A DNA stretch of 64,000 nt from Leptolyngbya sp. SIO1E4 (GTDB lineage: Bacteria; Cyanobacteriota; Cyanobacteriia; Phormidesmidales; Phormidesmidaceae). Position numbers and translations under genes: made by a program. The notes under the pieces were generated by a model, which saw nothing but the letters and a program-made list of their open reading frames with translations, was not told the DNA's origin and made no database searches. Below, in pieces: positions 1 to 10,500 of the stretch; position 1 is the first letter of the stretch, and every line of letters begins with the position of its first letter. The stretch is taken from the NCBI GenBank assembly GCA_010672825.2, contig JAAHFU020000004.1:310001-374000 (forward strand), written 5' to 3'.

Positions 1-1095
1 TAAGGTGAGTTGCAGGCCCGAAGGCACCGAGGCGATCGCGACCTGGGTAGGGGCAATTCGCGCGATGGACGTGGGGGGATTTTGACCGTCATAGGGGGGG
101 CGATCGCTGACGATCAGACTAAATTCATCCGGGGCAAATTGTAGTTGGGCCGTGTCTCCCCAGATGGCTGTCAGCCAGAAAAGATCCGGCACATCGTTGG
201 GTGCCGTCATTTCCAGCGTCATCCACTGGGGCGGGCGCTGGCTTGGGGACACCGGCTGCGGTGATTGATTCAAAGGATGGGCCGGATTCAGATAACGGCT
301 GAGCTGATTCCAAGCCGTTATCCACCCCGCCGCTTCTGTCTCAACCAATCGGTCCTTTTCCGCTCGGAGTCTGAAGCCACCGGCAATCACCGCACCCGCC
401 TCGGTACGGTCCAGGTCTTGCGTCAGCAGAAAAGGCGCGTGTACTGGGGTGGCCTCTGGCGGCTGCCAGGGGAATCGGGTTTGACCATAGAGCGAGAGGC
501 CACTGCTGTGGACGGTGATTTCTCCCAGGAGCCGGGTTACCTGCGGCTGATTGGGATCCGGGGCTGGATGCCGACCCTGAAGCGCGGCTGCGGCTCGATC
601 AATCGGCAATGCCTGATAAAGCTGCGCGATCGCCCCGGCCTGTTCAGCCAATGCCTGCAGGCTGATTTCCCCGGCTAAACAGGTGAGCGAGGTCGGGAAA
701 AACGCATCCGTATCCGCACGCTCTGGCCAGGCGGTGGCATCGGCCTGGACTACCAGCAATGCTAACGTCCCGCTTCCCAGGTCTGCCTGCAACGCATCCG
801 GGGTTAAATTCGTGGGGGCCGCTTCCGCCTGCGATCGCTGCCACACGTAGCGGGTACCTGAATCAGGCGTGCCGTTGGGATGCACCACCACCCGCCGCGC
901 AAAACATAGCACCAGCAGCGTTCCGGGCAAGAAGACCTCAGACTGCCCGCGAAACGGACGAGGTGTGTTGTCTAAAAACAGGGTGCGAAAGGCCCAGTCC
1001 TGACCGTCCGTGACTTTTAAGACCTCGACCTCAGCTGACCAGAATGGCCCCGTGATCTGGACAGTGTTGAGAGCGTCTTCAGGGATGCGGGACAT
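1..1095 (-). CDS. Hypothetical protein, 3' end beyond left edge of window
   Basis: This frame stays open for 365 codons from an ATG at 1095 to the left edge, so the C-terminus is missing. The start is well supported: AAGGAG lies six bases upstream of the ATG. The protein begins MSRIPEDALNTVQITGPFWS and looks soluble, with no signal peptide or membrane segment. It is rich in short beta-strand-like stretches and has Ala/Gln/Pro-rich parts. I do not recognise a family. It is the last visible gene of a minus-strand series that includes the giant gene at 1593-12827. A 497-bp, repeat-filled gap separates the two, so co-transcription is possible but not shown. Base use and HIP1 sites match the giant gene. 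Confidence 0.8.
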   Translation of the reverse strand, partial: MSRIPEDALNTVQITGPFWSAEVEVLKVTDGQDWAFRTLFLDNTPRPFRGQSEVFLPGTLLVLCFARRVVVHPNGTPDSGTRYVWQRSQAEAAPTNLTPDALQADLGSGTLALLVVQADATAWPERADTDAFFPTSLTCLAGEISLQALAEQAGAIAQLYQALPIDRAAAALQGRHPAPDPNQPQVTRLLGEITVHSSGLSLYGQTRFPWQPPEATPVHAPFLLTQDLDRTEAGAVIAGGFRLRAEKDRLVETEAAGWITAWNQLSRYLNPAHPLNQSPQPVSPSQRPPQWMTLEMTAPNDVPDLFWLTAIWGDTAQLQFAPDEFSLIVSDRPPYDGQNPPTSIARIAPTQVAIASVPSGLQLTL

Positions 1096-1246
1096 GGTGG
1101 ACTCCTTATGGCGTCGGCGCAGAATTGGCGGATAGAAGCGAAATAAGAAGAGGCCCCCTAGAATGAGCCCCAGAACACTGATGAGAAAAAGGTCGAGACG
1201 GAGGTTCATAGACGGCAATCGTGCAGATTCGCTGATTTGTAGCTCT

Positions 1247-1343
1247 GTTCAGTTGAGTGCGGTACATCCGGCTGGGGTTTGGGGTTTGGGGTTTGGGGTC
1301 TGGGGTTTAGGGGCTGGGGTGTACGTTATTCAAATGCACGCTG
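1247..1343 (+). repeat. Dispersed G-rich repeat, family A, copy 1
   Basis: This copy starts GTTCAGTTGAGT and runs through several GGGGTTTGGGG units to GGGGTGTACGTTATTC and AAATGCACGCT. Similar blocks occur near 12960, 25391, 30046, 44099, 45401, 50286-50430, 59021 and 63251. This one has an expanded GGGGTTT tract. It is intergenic. Confidence 0.8.
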
Positions 1344-1398
1344 AATCAACATTTAGAAAATTGACCGTTCTTGAAGTCCCCCAGAATTGGGGGATTTA

Positions 1399-1513
1399 TA
1401 CCAGTTCTCATTTCTAAAGCGACAGATCAGGCCCCGCCCAGCCGCCCCTTGCCAAGGGGCGGTGCCGCAGGCGTTGGGGTGGCGATGTGTAGCGCTGATT
1501 TGGAGAATTGGTA
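1399..1513 (+). mobile_element. 115-bp MITE-like element, copy 1
   Basis: The element has terminal inverted repeats TACCAGTTCTC / GAGAATTGGTA and is flanked on both sides by TTA. It has no coding capacity. An element of the same 115-bp length and about 80% similar by eye lies at 49130-49244, and a deleted copy on the opposite strand lies at about 46446-46534. Removing this element with one TTA restores GGGGGATTTAGGGGGC, which is found uninterrupted at 46345-46360. An internal inverted repeat (CCGCCCCTTG / CAAGGGGCGG) could form a hairpin. Confidence 0.8.
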
Positions 1514-1592
1514 TTAGGGGGCGACGCAGAATCTAGCACTTTCATTCATTTCATTCCTCGATTCAGCAATACCAGGTCAAGGCTGAGGGTCG

Positions 1593-4500
1593 TTAACGCC
1601 CCAGATCGAAGGGCGGCAACCGTTCCAAATCGCTGGGTTTGGCGCTGCCACGACGGGACATTAGGCTAAGTTCACCTCCTTGCAAACTTTGGGTCATGGA
1701 AAGATTAAAGAGCGGTTGAATTGCCGGGCGATCGCGCTCCGCCACGGCCTCCCGCAGATCATTGGCCTCGGCGAGGGTCATCAAGCCGTGGTAGCGCAAA
1801 ATGGCTCCTGGCCCCAACCGCAGCTGCGATTCCAGCGTGATAGGCAGGGTGGGTGGGGAGCCTTGCCCCAGCACGATCGTTTCCACCGTGGGATCAACTG
1901 GGGCAGTGGGATCTGGGCGCGGCACCCGTTGCAGCAGCTCATCCAAGGCATCGATCAGGGCCGAATCCTCCAGATCCTTACGCCAGGTTTTGAAGGTTGT
2001 CTCGTCGTCGTCCGTCATCGCCCCCTGCCAAATCAAGGCGTAGTCGTGGGTGGCCTCAGGCAGAGAGGTGAGGGACACTTTGGCCTGTAGCGCGGCGGGT
2101 AAACGGCCCAGGTCAAAGGTGGCAGACAGGTAGACCTGCACCCACCAGCGACGGTAGAGCCTGTCGAGGGCTTGCCGGTCTTGTAGGTCAATGAAGAGGC
2201 GCTGCAGGGACTCTTGGGAGGGCTGACCCAGGGCGGAGAAGCGATCGCGCAGTTGCCCCCGCTCCGTTTCATTCAGCGATCGCGTGCCGCGCAGCAGCTG
2301 CCCCCGCACAATTAGATGCGATTGTAGGCTTTCAGACAGATCCCCCTGATAGGGTCGATAGTCAACGCGGGAAGCAACGCCCTCGATGGCCCCTGTCAAG
2401 GCATCAAAAGCCGTTTTGAAGGTGTCCAGCGAGCCATCGCTTAGGGTTTCAAGGGCTGATTGAACCGGGGTTTGCAGCGCAACAGCATTGACCCACCCAG
2501 CATCGTTCACATAAAGATTGCGCCAGACCACTTCTGAGGCGATCGGCTCAGTGGGAATCGTCAAGCGCGCCTCCAACCAATCGGCAACGGCGGTGTCGCC
2601 TTGAGACCGGAGCTGCTGCACCAAAACCGGCAGCGTGACTCGCCACAGCACCGTTGCGGTGTAGGGGGTGGTGAGAAAATCGCCACTGGCGGGCACCGCC
2701 GGAATCGCCGCCGCTTCTCCGGGAGACGTCAGCCCATCAAACTGAACCAGGGCTGCCGCCAGTCGTGCCTGAACGGCTGCCTCTTCTCGCCGTCGTTGCT
2801 CTGCAGCTGCTTCCAAAGCGCGGATTTGCCCTTCTAGATTTTGGATACTAGCCTGCAAATTCTGCTGGTTTTGACGCAAGTTATTCAGCTCGGCCTGTTC
2901 CTCTGAAGTCAGTGAGGGTTGGGCTTCCAGTTCTGCAATGCGGGGATTAATGGTGCTGTCCAGAGCTGACTGTATGCCGTTGATTTGCGCCTGTATGGGG
3001 GTAATCAGGTCGGCTGTCCTATCGTTTGCCACTGCATTCTCAAGCGCGGCTGCATAGGCTTTTTGCCCTGCCAGAACCTTCCTGAACAGGGCGATCGCCC
3101 CGCTTGGGTAGATTGCATCGTCTAGCAAATCATGAATGGTCACCATGGCGGCTGCCGTCAGCTCGCCCGTCCATTGCAATGTCCAGCTCAAGCCATCGCG
3201 GCTCGCGGTGATGCCATAGGTCTGAGCCAGATCAGCCGGAATCTCGGGGACAGCCGGAATGGTAGGCGGGGTGTACGGTTGACTGACCTGAGTGTTCTCC
3301 AGCGCTGTCTTGAGGCGATTGACCGCGCCATTAAAAATGAAGGCACGCAACGCAATTTCTTGGGTCGTACTGAGGGAACCCAGCCAGATCATCTCTGACC
3401 GCGTCGGGTCAAGCTGATCGGGTTGTTGGGGATAAAGCTGAACCTTGCCCTGCAGGCTGCTGGGGACATCGGTATTGGTGAGGAGTTGAACCGCCGCGAT
3501 CGCAAACGACTGATCCGGCGATCGCTCCACCGTTACCCCGTTGCTGTTACCGGGGGGACTGGTTTCCCCGAGCAACCGTCGCAAAGCAAACTGGAGTCTG
3601 GCGTCACACTGATCGGCCAGTGCCTGGAGGGTGGCGGTTTCGGCTGAGCCCGCCTTCAGCAACAGCAACGTCGCCGGAGCATCCTCATAGCTGATGCCTG
3701 CAATGTTGGGCAGAGAAACCGGTTCCACGCGGTCATCTTGCAGGAAGGTCTGCGTCGTCACCATGCGGCTGGCGTACCAAGCATTCAGCAGGGTTTGCTC
3801 CGTAGCCAAGCCAGCCGCAAGTAAGAGCCGCAACTCTTCAATGACTTGGGCCATCACCAGCCACAGCGCATCGCGATCTCGTTGGGTAAACACGCTCAGT
3901 ACCTGCAGCAGCTGGTCAGCCTCACTAAACGCCAGCTTGTCTCGGGTGGCGGCCGCCACTGTCGAAAAGTCATAGGGGCGCTGGAGCGGCACCTGGCTGA
4001 CCTGGCGAATGGTGAGATTTAACCCATAGTCCGTCTGGCCCTCGGTGGGCGGTTCCAGGGTGGTGATGTTCCCCAAGAAGAACTTGCCCAGTTGGCGCAG
4101 TTGGTACTGCTCTGAGTCTTCCTGCTGTTCGACAAAGGTCTCCACCTGCACTTCAATGTTGCCTTCCATCACCTGCACCAGCTGGTACACCACCTCCAAA
4201 TCAGGCAGGGCAGAGGGCGTCCGCTGGTTATTGGCGAGAATGTTGGGAGCCTCGCTGGGCCACTGATCACGGACGGATTGGGGCAGGCTGTCCCAAAGCT
4301 GGCGCAGCGAAATCCGCACCCGACGGCTCGGCAGGGTGGGATTGGGGCTGCCCAAACGCCCAAAGGGTTCTGGTACTGTCACCGTTTCCGGCACTTGGCC
4401 CACCATCCAGGCCGACGGTATGGGCGAGCGGTATTCAAAATCCTTATGAATCACGCTGTTCACCGGGGAAACGACGCGATCGCTCTGGGCAACGACCAAG

Positions 4501-7500
4501 AGCTGGTGCTGGTAGAAGAAAGGCAGCGTATCCCATTGCAGCACCAGGGCTCCTTGTTGGAAATTGCCCAACCGCAGCGGCAGGTCGATGCTGCGCAGAT
4601 CCGCGTCGATTTGCACCAGATCCTCAGCGGTGAGCTGGGCAAAGGCTTCATCGGTTTGGGGGATACGCTGGAAATCCAGATGATCGGGCAGGGGCGCATC
4701 CGCCGCAGTGGGCAGGCTGTCTGGATAATAGTCCTCCACCAATTTCAGACTTAGCGTGTGGTTAGCCCCAGGCGTTCCTTGAACTTGTATGAGATTTGAG
4801 ATGCGGCTGACCCAGTCATCGCCGTTGTTGGCGGTGTAGGCAAAGCGTCGCAGCAGGGCAAAGGCCACCTGACGGAATTGCAGCTGCCGCGCCAGGGTTT
4901 GGTTGCGCTCCATCAGCGTCTGCTCGGGATGCTGGGCAATGATGACTTCCCACGTGCGACCCGGCGGCACCGACTGGCCCGGAGCAGAGGGAGGATCCAG
5001 CCGAGCTGAGCTGAGAATCACCGGCATCGCTAAAGGACTGATGCGATCGAGCACCACATCCAGTCCCCCTTGGGTGGGATCGGGCACCGCTTCTGTGAGG
5101 CTGGCAGTGGCATTGCCGGTGGGGAATAGGGCCGGAGATTTCAGCAGGCTAGCCCAGAGCAGCCCATAGCGATCGTTGGGCCGGATGTAGTAGCGATAGG
5201 TGTGCGCCCACTTGTCCTGCAGCAGATGGTCGTACTGGAGGCGACCGCTGTCATCGGGGGTGGCAGGAGCGGGCGTGTCAGCCCGGGGATATGCCGTGGC
5301 TAGCCAGGGGCCAGCGGCAGTGCGACCCAAGCCTTGTTCATTGTCGGTGGGAACGGCAGCCGCATTGAAAAAGCGCAGTGACCACAACAGTACGTCCGGC
5401 AGGGCAGATTTGAGGGCATCGCCACTAGTCGGCACCTGGATTTTGGTGTCGGCATCGGTGCTGTTGAGGGCTTCGGCGTAGCGCTTGAAGCGCTGCCACT
5501 GGATAGTCGATGCTGATTCAGTTTCCGCATCCGGATCGCTCTGGAAGTCAGCCGCTAAGACATCCGGATCGGCGGTGAAATAGGTCGAGAGCGGATGGGT
5601 CACCGCCAGAGGACTGATCGACAGCGGCACCGCAATGTCATCTTGGCCGGGTTGCGAAACGATCTGGCTGACCTGAGGCATTTCAGCTGCCCGCAGCAGT
5701 AAATTCACCTGGCCGTTGAGGGGAACCGTGACCGTGCGCTCAATCGGTTTAGGCGCACCATTCTCGTCGAATTCAGGGGTTAACCGGATCTGGCTACTGT
5801 CGGGGTCAGACTGGTCAATCAGGGTGAAGGGCTGGCTAAAGTCAAACTTCAGCTTGGCTTGACTGTTGTTATCGCCTGCGATCGCCACTTGGCCGTATTG
5901 CTGCACCTGATGAATCACCGGTCGCAGGCTGATTTGAATAATCCCCAGCAGGCCGTCTAGGGGAACCGCCGCATTCGCTTCTAGACTGACACTCTGCCCC
6001 GCCTGGAACAACAGCTCGACATGGAGATGCGGATACAGGGTGGGATAGGCGGGGGCCAATTGCAGAATCACCCCTTGCACCGCTTCTAGCAGGGCCTGTC
6101 CGGCTATCACATCACCCGTTTCGGTATCGCGCAGGGAGAAGGTTGTGGTCAAGCCAAACCGCTGCAGAACACCCCAACCATAGGGATCGGCTTCGGCTGC
6201 AGTGGATTGCAAGAAGGTGGCTAAGGTTTGGGGCTGCAGCGGCGGGCTGGTCTGCAACGACACCAGATAGGTTTCCTGCAGGGTTTCCGTGAGCTGAGTC
6301 AAGAACGGATGCAGGGCCGTTGCCCGCTCCCCGTCCCCATCGGTGAGCCCTGCCCACTCTGGCCAGGCCAAAATCGACTCGCGCCAGGAATACCAGGGGC
6401 TTTCAGTAATGTCGGCACCGGAGACGGGGTTCGCCTGGTAGAGCCAGCGGCGGGCGATCGCGCTGGGATACCAGGCTTCCCACTGGTTCGTAGACAGGGT
6501 ATCCCCTGGGGTGAGCAGCAAGTCTGCTGCCGAGAGCATCTGCACTTCCTGGATTTGGCGCAGGGCTTGGGCCAGCTGGTCGCGATCGCGGAAGGTCTCA
6601 GTCGTATGGGCGTCAATGTCTAGCTCCAGCAGGTCATAGCTGGCGGTGAGGGCGATGGGATAGGCCGACAGGTGACTGGGGCCTTGGTTCCAGCGGAAGC
6701 GAATGCAGCGAATGCCGATGGGATGTTCCTGGTAGGCCAGATGGAGACTGCTGGCCGTGCCGTCAAAGGCAAACTTGAAGGCCGCAGCGTTGACCCCGGT
6801 CTCCGTTAGTTGGGTTGTGGGCATGGGGAAGTGGGCCGTCCCAGTCACCGCCCGCTGATCTTCCGGTGGCAGCAGGGCCAGGCGAAGCGGCTGGGGCAGC
6901 CACTCTAGCTCGGCTGGGCGGCGTTCTTCTACCTGGTCTGAATTGGCGGTGGCGGCTGAATTAAAGCGCAGCAGCAGCTGTACTGGGGCCAGTGCCGACG
7001 GCACCTGATTGACTGAAACCGTTTGGAAGAAGATCTTCCAAGCCTGGGATTGCCACTCAGCCGGTAAAATGCCGTGCTGGCGCAGTTCTGCTGCTGACAC
7101 GGTGGCGCTACGGGCGCGACGCAGCCCCTCGGGGGTGAGCTTAATTTTGATGTCGGTGGGCAGGGCACGGGAGTTGCTGGTGGGCAGCAGTTTGGTGCGG
7201 GGGCGCTGCGTCGAGCTATCGAGGCCATAGCTGCCGATGGGGAGGGTGGTCTCTTTGCGGAACACCAGGTAATAGTCTTGAATTGGCACCCGCACGCCGT
7301 TTTGAGCGTCGCTGGGTTCTGTCCAGGTGATGGTGCAGTTTTCAGGCTCCACCAGATGCGGCAGTGACGTGGCGCTAGTGGTCACGTCGGACAGGCCGGT
7401 ATTCGTCTCATCCAGCTGATAGTTGACTTGGAATTCCCCATCCACCGGCACTTGAGGCGGTTCATTGGGGTAGCGAGTGGCGACCAGGGTGAGGGGATGG

Positions 7501-10500
7501 CCAGCATTACCCGCAAAATCGTAGGGCGTGATGGTGTAGAGGTAGCTCAGCCCGTCCGCTGGCAGACTGACGATATCGTCCAGGCTTTCTTCCGTAAAGT
7601 GATCCACGACCTGGAAGCGGGGCTTGAGGATGCTGAGGGTCGATGACCCCTCGGGCCGATTCAAAACCGCTGCCCCCTTGACCTGGTACACCAGCTCCGG
7701 AGCCTGGCTGCTGAGGGAGCGTCGCCGCACTTCGTAGTGTTTGAGGTTTTGTTCGGGATCTTGCTGCAGGGGCGTCAGGGCCTGTTCTGGATCGGCCTGG
7801 AGAGTCGTGGGATAGGTTTGGACCAGATCCCAGGTAATGGCGATCGTGTTGGCGTCGGTGAAGTGTTTGACTCGCTGGAACTGGGGTGGGTTCTTAGAAA
7901 AGTCGGTGGCGAAGGTGTTAAAGGTGCGCAGATAGCGTTCTTGGCTAGTGGGCGTTAGTTCAGTGCGGCGATCGCGCTGCACCAATTTGGGGGCGTCACT
8001 CATGGAGACATTTTCATCCAGCCAGGGGGGGCGCTGGCCCTTGGGTACTCGGAACACCAGCCCCATCTGGAAGGCAACGGACTGGGTTGCCGTCTGTTGC
8101 CGTTCCGTGTCATTGGCCCCCGTGACGTAGGTCTGGAGGTCACCCGTCAGGTCATTGATCACCATGCTGCGTACCTGGTGAGCTTGTTGATGGGCGTCTA
8201 AGACCTGGTCGGGGTCGCTACTGGCCGTATCCCCCTCATAGATGGTCGTCTCTTCACTGAAGGCTTGCTCCAGGATTTGCTCATAGGCATAGTTGGGGTC
8301 GCGCTTAAAGAAAGGAGACCCGCGAAACTGTTCAGTGGCTCCCCGCACGGCGGCTTCAAAGGCATTGTCGGACGGATTTTGTACCCGCTCATCGGCGCGC
8401 AGATCCTCCTCCATCGCCAAAGACGCCGGATCATCAATGGGTTCCTGCGCATCGTTCAGGAGGTAGGCATTGCGCAGATAGTCTTGCAGGGTAATCGACT
8501 CTGTCGTCGGGTCGGGGACTTGAGAGCGGTCTCTAAAGGTCTGTTCATCCTCAAACTGATAGGCTTCCGCATCGTCGAATAGGGTTTGAGCCCAGTCAGC
8601 CCGCCAGGTCAGCCCATTGCTGGTTTGGGAGGCTTCGGCTTGATCCGGAGCGATCGCATCGACGGCTTGGAACGCATCCGTCACTGGATTAAACCACTGC
8701 AACCCTGCCGGTAGGCCGCTGGGGAAGCTCAGACTGAAATCGCGATAGCTGGCTGCGGTAAAGACCGGGGGGGCCTCGGCGTCAGGGTCAATGTTCGGGG
8801 GCGGTACCGGCAAAAATCCGGCCCGACCTCCATCGCGCATGGAGCGAGGAAATAGCACAAAGTAGGAAAAGTCGTCATGGGCATCCCGCACCACAAAGAC
8901 AGAGTAATCCGGCGTGTCAAAGGGTTCGATAGCAGAGACCTCAGCCGCCAGTTCTGCCCGCTCAACCACGGGGAGAGGCTCTGAAACGGCGTTGGGTTCT
9001 GCCGCGATCGGGGCTTCAGACCGCAGCGCTTCAGCAGGTACGTCCAACACCCCGGGCTCCGGCGACTCAAAGGCAACGGGTTGGGCCGCACTGGCCCGAA
9101 GTGCCGCCGGTGCCGCCCCCGCTGGTGCCGCTTGAGAAGCCGCGACGCGGGCCGCTGGGGGAGACGCATCCACCCCTGGAAGGGTGGTATCCACTTCGGT
9201 GGCTTCCAGCCCGATGTTGAGGTACTTTTCAGTGCGCTGGCGGGCGCGGGTGACCGCATCGGCATTGGCGCTCAGCTTCACGTTAAACTGCAGCCGGTGC
9301 CCCATGGCCGAGACAGATAAGGTGCCAGATCCCCGCAGACCCGCATCGCGCAAGCCATTCACGGCAAATTCCAGACCCGCCGTAAAGTTGATGTTGAGGC
9401 TAAAGCGATAGGACAGCCGAATGGTCTTGAAGATCAGCGGAATCTTGATCCACAGCGAAACGGACAGCCGAATCCGTAGTTCCAGCCCGATCGCCCCGTA
9501 GAGGGTGGGCTGATCATTGGCCCCAAAGCCCACAACGCCAATGTAGCGGGCTCCGTAAGCCGCATTGGCCTTAGCCGTCACGCTGGCTCCCACCAGTCCG
9601 AGATTAACGCTGGCGGAAATTTCCAGGCTGGCCCGCGCCAGGAAGCTGATGCCGATCACCATCTCTGTGGTGCTAATGCGGAAGATAAAGCCCCCGCGAA
9701 TATCAGCATTCAGCGGCCCCAGTTTATTCGACCAGCGCAGCATGTTGGGCCAGCCCAGCTCAAAGTGCATCAGCCCTGGCTCAATCAGCAAGGTGGCTGA
9801 GAACTGGGAACTGCGAATCGCCGACTGGGTGAATTCCGGCAGCGGCGGCTTGCTGCCCAGGTGACCGTTGGGGTTGGAGGCCAGGTGGGCCAGGAAGCGC
9901 TTCTGACGAGGCCACAGGAAAACAAAGCCACTGAAGAGCGGCTCTAAATCGTTGCCCTGATTCCGCTCTTTGACAAAAGCCCCGTAGCTGGTATTGATCC
10001 AGCCGCGCACGTTCATAAAGAAGGTGAGGTCGCTACGGAAGGCAATCACCGCGTCAAATAGATAGACGCAGGCTAAGGCTTCCTCTTTGGCCGCGTTCCA
10101 GGTGAGGGGGGACGGAGCCGCCGAGAGCTGGGCGATCATGGCCCGGAACACAATCGTCCAGCGCGGATCCTGCCCTCGATCTTCCACATCAATGGCCCAG
10201 CGATCGCGGCGCGATAAATCTCCCTGGGTACGCGACAGCACCTTCAGCTCCTGCAGGAGCTGGGTTAAACTCTCGGCTTCGTCTGCCCGCTTGATGCCGA
10301 CCAGGGTGTAGCGATAGCCAAACCCGAGGCCCACTTCCCGGATATAGAATTCGACAATGGGTACCCGGAAGCTAACCTGGCGAATTTCGATATAGATGAA
10401 CCAGGCCCGCACCCAGGGCTGATCTTCGCTTTTACGCACCCGATAGAAGCCAAAGCTGGCGGCGATGGGGGGCATGCCCTGAATTTCCAGAACCCCCTCG

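Noticed and set aside
1163-1417. 84-codon plus-strand frame
   Set aside because: Composed of family A repeat (WGLGFGVWGLG) and the start of the MITE; no ribosome site.
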